Source of the DNA: Pseudopyrenochaeta lycopersici
Taxonomy: Eukaryota; Ascomycota; Dothideomycetes; Pleosporales; Pseudopyrenochaetaceae
Reading direction: 5' to 3'
Length of the DNA stretch: 64,000 nucleotides
Assembly: GCA_003313425.1 (NCBI GenBank)
Contig: NHZP01000046.1
Coordinates: 124,001-188,000 of the forward strand
The position numbers and the translations under genes were made by a program. Below, one piece after another: positions 31,949 to 41,381 of the stretch. Position 1 is the stretch's first letter. Every line of letters begins with the position of its first letter. Below the pieces are notes generated by a model. It made no database searches. It was given only the letters and a program-made list of their open reading frames with translations, and had not been told where the DNA came from.

Positions 31949-32781
31949 TTTGGCGGTTTTTAGTGAGTTGTGGGCGGTGTGAGATGGATACTGATTTTCG
32001 GAGCGTATTGGAGAGTGTGCGGAATTTAAGAATTGCAATGTGAGGTGGAAAGGCTGGCGTCCTGAGGTGGTCGAGAAAGATAAGGTGTCGTTACTGGGCG
32101 AGGTGAAGCATTGGCCATCCAATCGGAAACCCTGAAAGGACGATGGCCACCAACGGAGTTTGGCCTGGTGCTGCTTTGCCTTCGCAGATTTGAGCTAAGG
32201 CGTTCGCGCCCCACTGTCGACAGAAGACGTTCGGTTGCGGGGGAGGCTTTGAAAAAGGAAGAGATGGAGGTTCAGGCTGCGGCCGACGAGAGCAAGGATT
32301 TCTCGTGCGCCGACTTCAGAGTGGGCGGGGTTCACCAACATGAAATGGCACTATCCGGGGGAAAGCGATCATGTGCATAACGGACCACTGAGGTTGGGAT
32401 AGAAATGAGAGATGACGTAAGTTAGCAGGTTCAAAATTGAAAAACAGACACCAGATGATCACTTTGCCCCACCACAATCCAAAATTTTCAAAAACAGTAT
32501 ATCACGCTTTAAATATCAAGTCGGCAAGAATGATTTTGGCATCATTGAATACTTGCTCCGGAGAGGGCGGAATCAGTTGGAGACATATCGGGATCCTGGT
32601 ATACGGGATATCCATGGTTAGGCAAAGCTGAATTTGGTTACTTGAAGCTTCTCGAAGTACACAAATCCTCGGCAGAGCTGGCATTGACGTAATGATGAGC
32701 AACAATGGTCACTTCCCCAACCTCCCCAACAGGGCACAGCCCTTTGGAGAGAGCAGGTTACACGGTAGGGTCGACTAACGG
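31949..32781. other. Intergenic
   Basis: The upstream region of the 31592-31948 gene and a stretch with no recognised features up to the repeat A copy at 32782. Confidence 0.4.
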
Positions 32782-33440
32782 TACCCCACAGATATTGGCT
32801 ACCGCCGATGTATGCCCTTGATTACTCTCTGAGTGTTGTTCCACAGACGCTACACGTACTTTGTTACCGCGAGTCACATGGCCTGATGCTGCGAGATACT
32901 ACCTTAGTGATGAAGGACATGGTTACTGAGAATTAGACCGCTCGAGACGAGACGACCTTTGATGACGTTAGTATGATGAATATGATGCTGAGTGGTGGTG
33001 AGTAGTGTTGAGTGGTGGTGAGTGCGCTGAGTGGTGCGAAGTGGTGCCGATGCCGATGCTGAGTGGCGACGAGCGAACAAGACATTGTCGTCAGCACCAC
33101 TTGATTGAGGAATAGCTCGAAGCGTGACTATCTCATGTGACTATCTCATACAGTGAAAGAATAAAAAGAACGTCGAGTCCGCATGCGAATCACGTTCTGC
33201 GAGCAGTGCAGCCTCCTCACCAATACACTCCTCACCTAATATTCGCTCACATTTTGTTGTGATGCTCTTGACGTCTGGAAACTCTCGCTTCAATGGGCTC
33301 GTGTCTAGAGATGCGTAGTTGCTGGCAGATCTGAATGCTCTAGTAAGACTCATTCACTGCCCGTTGCAAGCCGGCTCATGCGGATATCAAACAATCTTCT
33401 CACTGGCGATGAAGTTGAGCTGCTAACGTATCAGAGAGAA
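32782..33440 (-). repeat. Repeat family A, copy 5
   Basis: The reverse complement of about 4107-4755 of copy 2. It includes the CACTCACC minisatellite and the intact 70-codon frame at 33141-33353 (minus), also present in copy 3. Homology stops abruptly at both ends. Confidence 0.8.
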
Positions 33441-33609
33441 GGGCAGGGGATCCTGAGACACTACGCGAAAACCAACACCGCAATAGATCACTAACATACT
33501 AAAAATTCATGCGTTTTCTCTTCTAGAATGGATTTAGTACCCTTAAATTATGATAATACATTGTCTTTTACTATATTCAGCAATCCTATCAACCCTTTCA
33601 CTGTCAAGC

Positions 33610-33716
33610 TGTCAGATACATGCTACCCTACCAGGCAATGCCAGTAGTAGGCAAAATAGTAGGGCCGATACGACGGAAGTTCCGGAAGTATAAAAGGCAA
33701 GAGTACACAGCAGATA
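33610..33716 (-). mobile_element. MITE copy, truncated at a pogo insertion
   Basis: Starting TGTCAGATACATGCTACC, this 107-bp block is a near-identical reverse copy of the right half of the MITE at 56433-56623. It is interrupted exactly at the TA next to the pogo inverted repeat. The missing remainder is not found at the other side of the transposon. Confidence 0.75.
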
Positions 33717-33759
33717 ACGTGAGCGGCAAGCGAAACGCCCAGGTAAGCGAAACGCCCAC
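33717..33759 (+). repeat. Left terminal inverted repeat of the pogo element
   Basis: Begins ACGTGAGCGGCAAG and contains two tandem copies of AAGCGAAACGCCC (33728-33740 and 33745-33757), 17 bp apart. The duplicated motif is a likely binding site for the HTH/CENP-B domain of the transposase. Confidence 0.9.
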
Positions 33760-33833
33760 CCCACCAAGCTTTACAACTTTGCACGTTAACAACTCAATCC
33801 TACAAAAGCTACTACAGCTTATAGTAGCTTAAA

Positions 33834-34220
33834 TTAATCCTCTACTTCTACTATATCTTTCTTACACGTGCGCTTATTGTGTCCTGCCTCTCCACAAGTT
33901 TTACAGCGTCGGATACCCCTTGTACTAGCACCTGTTTGAGCCCTCTCCGCACGCCTCTCCACCTCAAGTTGGGCATCAACGTCCCTCTGAGTAATTAAGT
34001 CCTCTCCCTCCTCCTTTGATAGGGCCCCTCCCTGCTGGATCCGCTTTTTCTTACGCTTTTTCTGCTCAGAAGCAGCTCTATTTGCCTGCTCAAGACTAGC
34101 TACTCTAGCTTCCAGCAACGTGTGTGAGTGTACCTTCAATGTTGATCCCTTTTTAACTTGTAACACCATCTCAATGATAGAATCAGGAGAGGAACTCTTA
34201 TAGTCACGAATCCTCTTCAT
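33834..34220 (-). CDS. Coiled-coil and CCHC zinc-knuckle tail of the pogo transposase
   Basis: Overlapping the end of the transposase by 17 bp in another frame, 128 residues contain a coiled coil (LLEARVASLEQANRAASEQ), a basic cluster (KKRKKKRIQQ) and a C-terminal CKTCGEAGHNKRTC, a CX2CX4HX4C zinc knuckle. In relatives this is the continuous C-terminus, so this is either a frameshifted tail or a separate second ORF. Confidence 0.7.
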   Translation of the reverse strand: MKRIRDYKSSSPDSIIEMVLQVKKGSTLKVHSHTLLEARVASLEQANRAASEQKKRKKKRIQQGGALSKEEGEDLITQRDVDAQLEVERRAERAQTGASTRGIRRCKTCGEAGHNKRTCKKDIVEVED

Positions 34221-35472
34221 AATTAGTGTTGTTTGAGCCTCTATCTCCCAGGCGTTGCTGGGTGTTTTGGGGTACCAGGGGTGGTAGAGGTGGTGTCGGC
34301 GTGCGAGGCTTCACCTCAAGCTTTAATAGCACCACCTCTGGGCTGTGTGGGACTAGGCCAGTTGCTTGGAAGCTAGATAGAATATTCTGCTGTGAGAACG
34401 AGGTCTCGAATACCTCCTTAAAGGAAGCTAGGAATGCTTTTTTGTCAATATGGGTGATATGACTGTCTGCCAAGACCCTAATATCTCGCCGGTATGCCTG
34501 CTTCAATGGCGCAAAGCAGCCCACATCAAGCGGCTGCAGGATATGGGATGAATGGGAAGGCATACAGAGGGTAATTATCTTGTTCTCCTCACATAGATCC
34601 TGGAAGGCAAGTGAATTATGGCTCTCGTGGCCATCAATTACTAGTAGCCGGTGACTGCCTACTGTCCGGGCTGCTGTATGCTGGATAAAGTGCTGTAGCC
34701 AGGCTAGACCAAGTTCGTTGTTGGTCCAGTCGTTCTTACTAAGGCCTATACGCCAGCCCTTAGATAGGTCAGGTAACCAGGACTTGTCGTGGTTCTTGGT
34801 TTTGAAGATAATAAAGGGTGGAATTGTCCAGCCCATAGCGTTGATACCAGCAATCAACGTCACCCACTCGCGGTTGCCAGGTTGTAACCCCAGTGGTCGA
34901 GTACGTCTCTCAGACGCAGTTACCACCTTGACGGACCCTCCTACGCCCATGGTAAAGCCAGTCTCATCAAAGTTATAGGTGTCTTCATCTAGGATGCCGT
35001 ACTTGGCTTTGATGTTGCGCACAAGGTCAAACCAGGGGCTAATAACAGCTGGATCGCTGCATAGGACTCTCTGGTAGTCGCGTGGCCTACTTAGCTGGGA
35101 TTTAATCTCAGGCTTACGAGAGACGAAGTTTCTGGCCCATTTTTCTCCCACCTGGCCACTACCACGAGCAGCCAGCAACTGATTCGCTATCTCACGGAGA
35201 TAAGACAGCGTAGGGGCAAATCCTCGCGCGTCTAGCTTCCTTATATATTGGATAATCGCGTCTTCCTCGTGCCTGTTAAGCTTTGACGAGTTGGGTTGGC
35301 TGTCGCGTCGTGAAAGCTTTCCAGCGCGTCGGTCGCGGAGAGTCCTTCTAGGAACGTTGTAGACTGCTGCAGCTCGTCGATCACTTAATGTCGCGTCTTT
35401 TTTCATTGCTTGGATAGCTAAGATAATTCTATCCTCACAAGGGAGTAATTCAATATTAAGTTGTTGAGACAT
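34204..35472 (-). CDS. pogo/Fot1-type transposase
   Basis: ATG 35472 (MSQQLNIELL) gives 422 residues. The N-terminal helix-turn-helix/CENP-B-like part includes AAAVYNVPRRTLRDRRAG and WARNFVSRKPEIKS. The DDE catalytic core follows: NFDETGF, LLVIDGHESH and SHSSHILQPLDVGCFAPLK (Asp, Asp, Asp). GLVPHSPEVVL marks the end of the core. It would cut and reinsert the element at TA sites. The frame stops at EEDS; the downstream frame 33834-34220 appears to carry the original C-terminus, so a frameshift near 34210 truncates the protein after the catalytic domain. Activity is possible but unproven. Confidence 0.9.
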   Translation of the reverse strand: MSQQLNIELLPCEDRIILAIQAMKKDATLSDRRAAAVYNVPRRTLRDRRAGKLSRRDSQPNSSKLNRHEEDAIIQYIRKLDARGFAPTLSYLREIANQLLAARGSGQVGEKWARNFVSRKPEIKSQLSRPRDYQRVLCSDPAVISPWFDLVRNIKAKYGILDEDTYNFDETGFTMGVGGSVKVVTASERRTRPLGLQPGNREWVTLIAGINAMGWTIPPFIIFKTKNHDKSWLPDLSKGWRIGLSKNDWTNNELGLAWLQHFIQHTAARTVGSHRLLVIDGHESHNSLAFQDLCEENKIITLCMPSHSSHILQPLDVGCFAPLKQAYRRDIRVLADSHITHIDKKAFLASFKEVFETSFSQQNILSSFQATGLVPHSPEVVLLKLEVKPRTPTPPLPPLVPQNTQQRLGDRGSNNTNYEEDS

Positions 35473-35510
35473 TGTAGTTAAAGGTAGAAGGAGGTGTGGT
35501 CTTGGCAAGA

Positions 35511-35553
35511 GTGGGCGTTTCGCTTACCTGGGCGTTTCGCTTGCCGCTCACGT
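35511..35553 (-). repeat. Right terminal inverted repeat of the pogo element
   Basis: The exact reverse complement of 33717-33759, starting GTGGGCGTTTCGCTTACC and ending GCCGCTCACGT, including both copies of the 13-bp motif. Confidence 0.9.
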
Positions 35554-36083
35554 TATTAGATCTAGATTTACGTGGATTTTCGCCTAACCTGGCTACTGTA
35601 CGTGATATAGCTGATACTTTACTGGGGCTGCGTAGGGCTGGACGGGTTGGACGGGACTGGCCAAAGAACTTTGTCAAGTGTACAGACAGTCTTAAGACAA
35701 GTTTAAATCGAGCATACGACCGGCAAAGAGCCTTGTGTGAGGATCCAGAGGTAATTGGGGCCTGGTTTACGCGGGTGGAGGAAACAAAGGCCAAGTACGG
35801 CATCTTAGATGAGGACGTGTACAGCTTTGACGAAGCTGGCTTTATGATGGGCAAGATCACGACTCAACTTATCGTAACTAGGTCTGAGAGGAGGGGTAGA
35901 GCAAAGACAATCCAGCCAGGCAACCGTGAATGGGTTACGTTAATCCAGGGAATCAACGCAGCTGGATGGGCAATCCCGCCATTCCTAATCTACGCAGCCA
36001 AGTACCACTTGTCTGCCTGGTACGAGGAAGATGATCTCCCACTTGACTGGGCAGTCGCGGTAACTACGCTATTAGCGGCGTGA
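35554..36083 (+). pseudogene. Second pogo-like transposase fragment
   Basis: From the TA next to the intact element, a plus-strand frame reads LRGFSPNLATVRDIAD, GRDWPKNFVK (CENP-B domain), YSFDEAGFMMG (first DDE Asp, T to A beside it), IQPGNREWVTLIQGINAAGW and IPPFLIY. It ends at 36083 after SAWYEEDDLPLDWAV. The N-terminus and the second half are missing. It is a different subfamily from the intact element. Confidence 0.8.
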
Positions 36084-36591
36084 GTTATAGGCATCCACAG
36101 ACTGTGTAGTGTTGTGATAAGCGGCTACAAGCAAGGACGTCAAACTTTGCTTCAGAAACTTAATTCATGTGCGGAAGCTATAGAGGAGGCTACTTGCAAG
36201 CTGAAAATATGGTGTATAGACAAAGTTGAGAGATCTTAACGTACAGTACAGTAATCCCGAGATCATCTACGTTCCTAGATGATTGTCCACATTGTCTCAA
36301 TAGAAAGCACGATTACCTGGGTTCTTGCTACACAAGGGTCCTCGCCACGCAGGGAAAAATATTACTGTAAGAGGTAGTCTACTACGTTGGTAAGCGATTT
36401 CGTAGGAAAGCCCTAAAACTGTCTATTCAGCCACCGAGCGCGATTTGGAGAGGCGAGACACCTTTCCAAATGGAGCAGGTGGGGCTGTAGACCCCTGCAC
36501 GCACGCTGGCAGAAACACACACGCCGTGAGCAACCCTTCAAGCTGCCCTTAGATGCTGAAGAGAAAAATACGAGTAGCGAGAATGTGATTT
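36084..36591. other. Spacer downstream of the WD40 gene
   Basis: No gene is recognised. The left part may be decayed sequence of the pogo-like fragment. Confidence 0.4.
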
Positions 36592-38697
36592 TTAGAATCC
36601 ACCAAGTAGCGTTACATAGGGACAGCTGCTCCGTCGTAGGATTCTCGAATCACTAAGTTGAAGGTTAATACTGCAAGTCCATACTCTTCCAGAGCCGACA
36701 CCAATTGCGACTATATTCCCTAACACAGACGAGCATAATGGCCGGTACTCAGATGGTATCCATAGAATGTTTCTGCCGGCATGCTTGATCCATATGCCGT
36801 CTGAGCTAAGATTTGTGCCTACGTGCAGGGAGTTTTTAGGTTCCGCAATATCTCTCATGCTAGGAACTTCTAGGCTCTGAAGATCGATAGGACCTATTTC
36901 AGTATAAAGACAGGAGCCAGTAGAGTCAAAGGATAAGTTATGAAGAGCCTTGCCAATGTTAAATGTTCGCAGGCAGGCGCCGCTGCTCGCATCCCAGATC
37001 TTGACGGTTCTGTCGCTCGACGCCGACGCCAGCTGGGCCGAGTCGTGCGAGAAGGCTACTGACCAGACAGAGTCGCTGTGGCCCTCGAGGGTCTGCAGGC
37101 ACGCCCCGCTGCTCGCATCCCAGATCTTGACGGTGCTGTCGCTCGACGCCGACGCCAGCTGGGCCGAGTCGTGCGAGAAGGCTACTGAGCTGACATAACT
37201 GCTGTGGCCCTCGAGGGTCTGCAGGCACGCCCCGCTGCTCGCATCCCAGATCTTGACGGTTCTGTCGTCCGACGCCGACGCCAGCTGGGCCGAGTCGTGC
37301 AAGAAGGCCACTGAGCTGACCGAACCGCTATGGCCCTTGAGCGTGTGCAGGCACGCCCCGCTGCTCGCATCCCAGATCTTGGCGGTCTTGTCGTACGACG
37401 CCGACGCCAGCTGGGCCGAGTCGTGCGAGAAGGCCACTGAGCTGACCGAACCGCTATGGCCCTTGAGCGTGTGCAGGCACGCCCCGCTGCTCGCATCCCA
37501 GATCTTGACGGTCTTGTCCCACGACGCCGACGCCAGCTGGGCCGAGTTGTGCGAGAAGATTACAGAGTAGACAGAGCTGCTATGGCCCTTGAGGGTCTGC
37601 AAGCACGCGCGGCTGCTCGCATCCCAGATCTTGACGGTGCTGTCGCCCGACGCCGACGCCAGCTGGGCCGAGTTGTGCGAGAAGGCTACTGAGTTGACAT
37701 AGCGGCTATGGCCCTTGAGGGTCTGCAGGCACGCGCCGCTGCTCGCATCCCAGATCTTGACGGTCTTGTCCCACGACGCCGACGCCAGCTGGGCCGAGTC
37801 GTGCGAGAAGGCTACTGAGTAGACAGAGCTGCTATGGCCCTTGAGGGTCTGCAAGCACGCGCCGCTGCTCGCATCCCAGATCTTGACGGTGTTGTCGTCC
37901 GACGCCGACGCCAGCTGGGCCGAGTTGTGCGAGAAGGCTACTGAGCTGACAGAGTCGCTATGGTCCTCGAGGGTCTGCAAGCACGCGCCGCTGCTCGCAT
38001 CCCAGATCTTGACGGTCTTGTCCCACGACGCCGACGCCAGCTGGGCCGAGTCGTGCGAGAAGGCTACTGAGTAGACAGAGTCGCTATGGCCCTTGAGGGT
38101 CTGCAAGCACGCGCCGCTGCTCGCATCCCAGATCTTGACGGTGTTGTCCCACGACGCCGACGCCAGCTGGGCCGAGTCGTGCGAGAAGGCTACTGAGTAG
38201 ACATAACTGCTATGGCCCTTGAGGGTCTGCAAGCACGCGCCGCTGCTCGCATCCCAGATCTTGACGGTGCTGTCTTCCGACGCCGACGCCAGCTGGGCCG
38301 AGTCGTGCGAGAAGGCTACAGAGTAGACAGAGTCGCTATGGCCCTTGAGGGTCTGCAAGCACGCGCCGCTGCTCGCATCCCAGATCTTGACGGTGCTGTC
38401 GCCCGACGCCAACGCCAGCTGGGCCGAGTCGTGCGAGAAGGCTACTGAGCTGACAGAGTCGCTATGGCCCTCGAGGGTCTGCAGGCACGCGCTCCAGCCG
38501 TCACTCATAGCTGGCTTAATAGTCATTCCTTCGGGCGCTTCGTGCTGAAACAGCTGTCTAATCAAACTACCCGTCGGACTGAACAACAGCGCCGAGGCAT
38601 ATGTTTGGAGGGGGTAACCTTCAATCGCCCCTTTGTGGTACATGAGGAATCGTCGTGCGTCTTGAACAAGCTGAGTAAGTTCATTTTGGTTCCGCAT
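36592..38697 (-). CDS. WD40 array of an HNWD-type NLR, detached from HET and NACHT
   Basis: A 701-residue frame from ATG 38697. A leader (QNELTQLVQDARRFLMYHKG) is the linker normally found between NACHT and WD40. Twelve consecutive 42-residue WD40 units follow (GHS...SVAFSHDSAQLASAS...KIWDASSGA), then a divergent last blade ending near residue 700. Repeats are 126 bp and almost identical. Differences concentrate at a few positions: two residues after GHS, the residue two after V, and the W/D/G/E/S/Y and following residue before TVKIWD. The same positions are hypervariable in HET-D/E/R sensors. Upstream, KLWSLLQ (near 38795) is the end of a NACHT module, but the rest of NACHT and HET are missing. 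As it stands it encodes only a sensor. Confidence 0.85.
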   Translation of the reverse strand: MRNQNELTQLVQDARRFLMYHKGAIEGYPLQTYASALLFSPTGSLIRQLFQHEAPEGMTIKPAMSDGWSACLQTLEGHSDSVSSVAFSHDSAQLALASGDSTVKIWDASSGACLQTLKGHSDSVYSVAFSHDSAQLASASEDSTVKIWDASSGACLQTLKGHSSYVYSVAFSHDSAQLASASWDNTVKIWDASSGACLQTLKGHSDSVYSVAFSHDSAQLASASWDKTVKIWDASSGACLQTLEDHSDSVSSVAFSHNSAQLASASDDNTVKIWDASSGACLQTLKGHSSSVYSVAFSHDSAQLASASWDKTVKIWDASSGACLQTLKGHSRYVNSVAFSHNSAQLASASGDSTVKIWDASSRACLQTLKGHSSSVYSVIFSHNSAQLASASWDKTVKIWDASSGACLHTLKGHSGSVSSVAFSHDSAQLASASYDKTAKIWDASSGACLHTLKGHSGSVSSVAFLHDSAQLASASDDRTVKIWDASSGACLQTLEGHSSYVSSVAFSHDSAQLASASSDSTVKIWDASSGACLQTLEGHSDSVWSVAFSHDSAQLASASSDRTVKIWDASSGACLRTFNIGKALHNLSFDSTGSCLYTEIGPIDLQSLEVPSMRDIAEPKNSLHVGTNLSSDGIWIKHAGRNILWIPSEYRPLCSSVLGNIVAIGVGSGRVWTCSINLQLSDSRILRRSSCPYVTLLGGF

Positions 38698-38931
38698 CTC
38701 CTAGTTAAGTTAGCACCTAGAAGTAGTACGTCATCTAGACGTATAATTTCTGAATGCCGTACCTGCAAAAGTGACCATAGTTTGGATATTGATACTACAG
38801 TAGGAGTGCTGGAAGATTCGATGTGGCAAAGAAGCGTCATATATATACATGTGCATCTCCGTCCCTCCATGAATGCCGATCTTTTAAAATAAGAGATAAG
38901 AGGGGCAAGTGTGGCATTTAGACGATAAATA
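38698..38931 (-). pseudogene. NACHT-end remnant and spacer between two WD40 genes
   Basis: Minus-strand SSTPTVVSISKLWSLLQ (about 38795-38850) corresponds to the SIGKLWSLTQ end of the neighbouring NACHT region and precedes a GTACGG splice donor. Upstream of it no further NACHT sequence is seen, so the gene is cut here. Confidence 0.55.
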
Positions 38932-41381
38932 TCACTTGAAGCGACATATCCAAACCTTTCCAGACCCTGTACCTAGACCAATACATCTTCCTGACACGGC
39001 TGAGCACACAGGTCTATACTCTGTTGGGAGCCACACCAGATTTTGTGCATTATCAGAAATCCAGGTGCTATCTGCGCTAAGCGTTGGCTCCTGACAGACA
39101 GGTAGCTTTCGTTTTGTCACTGTTTTACTAGAGTGTAGCGACGTAAGAATAGAGATGAGACCAGCTGAGGTGACCGAACCGGTATAGCCCTCGAGCGTGA
39201 GCAGACACGCCCCGCTGCTCGCATCCCAGATCTTGACGGTCTTGTCCCACGACGCCGACGCCAGCTGGGCCGAGTCGTGCAAGAAGGCTACTGAGCTGAC
39301 CGAACCGCTATGGCCCTCGAGCGTGTGCAGGCACGCCCCGCTGCTCGCATCCCAGATCTTGACGGTCTTGTCCCACGACGCCGACGCCAGCTGGGCCGAG
39401 TCGTGCAAGAAGGCCACTGAGCTGACCGAACCGCTATGGCCCTTGAGCGTGTGCAGGCACGCCCCGCTGCTCGCATCCCAGATCTTGACGGTCTTGTCGT
39501 CCGACGCCGACGCCAGCTGGGCCGAGTCGTGCGAGAAGGCCACTGAGCTGACCGAACCGCTATGGCCCTTGAGCGTGTGCAGGCACGCCCCGCTGCTCGC
39601 ATCCCAGATCTTGACGGTCTTGTCGTCCGACGCCGACGCCAGCTGGGCCGAGTCGTGCGAGAAGGCCACTGAGCTGACCGAACCGCTATGGCCCTTGAGC
39701 GTGTGCAGGCACGCCCCGCTGCTCGCATCCCAGATCTTGACGGTCTTGTCCCACGACGCCGACGCCAGCTGGGCCGAGTCGTGCAAGAAGGCCACTGAGC
39801 TGACCGAACCGCTATGGCCCTCGAGCGTCTGCAGGCACGCGCTCCAGCTGTCGTCCATAGCTGGTACAATTGTGATGTTATCTGACTCTTCATGCTGAAA
39901 AAGCCTTCTTACTAAACTCTTCCTTGGACTAAACAGCAACGCAGATACATACGCCTGCACCGCGCTGGCCTCAATAGCTCTCTTGTGATACATAGCGAAC
40001 CGATGCGCATCCCTGACCAGCTTAGCAAATGCGCTTGTTTCTTCTCTTCCCTAGTATCTATTAGCCTAACAGTTTCTGCGACTATAGCAATTACTGAACA
40101 CACTTGCGTCAGCGACCAGAGCTTCCCTATAGAGGCAATGCCTTTCGACATGCTCTCGCACAGACTTAGAGCTTCTAGCCAGTAGAGAAACTTCTCCTGC
40201 AGAAACAGATCAACAATCCCTCCATCATGTAGTACATCTTCAGACCTCGCGGAAGACGTGAGATTTGAATCGCACAAATGATCGACCCAGTACTCGCATG
40301 CATATGCGATCGGCCCGAGAACGCTGTCCTCCACCCGCCTTGCCAACTCCTTCGTCTGCGCTCCTGGCTTTTCTAAGCCGCACACATCTCTTCGCAGCAA
40401 GCTGCGCATAGCATTAAGTAGGCGATAGGTAACTCGCCTATGCTCCTCTACTACTGCGCCACCAAACACATGCCGTCCGTTACCTGATGTGAGATAGTCT
40501 TTGGCAGAAAGGTGGATGAAGGATACAGTGTCTTGGCGGATAGTAAGAAACGAGCCGCAGTGACTCACTAGGTCAGCCACTGCCTGGGGGTGATCAAACT
40601 GGTCGCTCGGGAGGCCAGCTACTACAACGAGTTCTCTCAGACGCAGGGGCCGGAAGGCGACAGTGACTGCTCGGAGAACATCTTTGCAGTACTCTGCTGT
40701 CCTGACGTCGTCCTGCGGCGAGATCTGTGCCATCATCCGGTCGTACAACGGGTCTAGTCCGCGTGGCATCGCCTGCAGCACCTCCCGAGTGCGGTAGAGC
40801 GGCACACGCTCCATCTCTTTGCACACCAGCGACACCCACAGAAACGTGCCTTCTGCTTTGTCGCGCAGCAGCAGCTGTACATCTGTTCGCAACCCATTCC
40901 AGACTTGATGGTACCATTGGTTCTTGAGAGTTGGATTTAACGAAATAGCGGCGTAGTAAGCCGGTGATTCGTCGGCCTTGTTGTAGTACTGCTCGCATTT
41001 CTGCCAGGCCACTTCAGCAGCAGCGGCAAGCCAATTGTAGTCGTCAGCTTCGTTCAGCTTATCCTGACTATGGCCACGCTTTCGAAGGGCGTCTTTGGCA
41101 AGCTGTTCGAATTTCTGTCGGGCAATTTGGATTTCATCAATTAGCCAGTCCAACGACTGAAAATGATCCGCAAGAGTCCACTGCTTCCCTTCATTCATTA
41201 GGGTAGCCTCGTAGAACGCCTCAAGTTGGTCATGGAGGTGGCCGAGTTCGTCCCATTGCCGTGGGGTTAGGCGGTCGTCTAGGACATCTTTTGTGCCTGA
41301 CGGAGGCTCGTATTGATCACAAAAGAGCTGAATACGTTCTTTAACGTTAAGGGCGCGTCTGATAGACAGAAAGTATGAGTT
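38932..41381 (-). CDS. Chimeric frame: hAT C-terminus, NACHT C-terminus and WD40 array
   Basis: Reading downward from 41381 (just after a stop, 41384-41382), the frame is open to 40104. It splices across 40103-40051 (GTGTGT...CTAG, 53 bp) and continues to 38932. The first about 165 residues (TPRQWDELGHLHDQLEAF, ADDYNWLAAAAEVAWQKCEQ, YYAAISLNPTLKNQWY) are hAT transposase. At about 40870-40900 it changes to NACHT-type sequence (EGTFLWVSLVCKEME, DPLYDRMMAQISPQ, SHCGSFLTIRQDTVSFIHLS, KFLYWLEALSLCESMSKG). After the intron come the linker (FAKLVRDAHRFAMYHKRAIE) and five nearly identical WD40 units plus a degenerate sixth. The Walker A and B motifs and the HET domain are lost. The first ATG in the frame is 41198. 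Expression is unknown. Confidence 0.75.

Larger units (their letters stand above)
33717..35553 (-). mobile_element. pogo/Fot1-type transposon with perfect 43-bp TIRs
   Basis: A 1837-bp element bounded by perfect 43-bp inverted repeats (33717-33759 and 35511-35553). It is flanked on both sides by TA (33715-33716 and 35554-35555), the target duplication expected for Tc1/mariner-pogo elements. It encodes a minus-strand transposase. The perfect TIRs indicate recent movement, although the coding frame is interrupted near 34210. Confidence 0.9.

Noticed and set aside
39197..39898. Plus-strand open frame opposite the WD40 array
   Set aside because: It is an antisense shadow of the 126-bp WD40 repeats; the same holds for frames at 36950-38550 on the plus strand and 39288-39893 in another minus frame.
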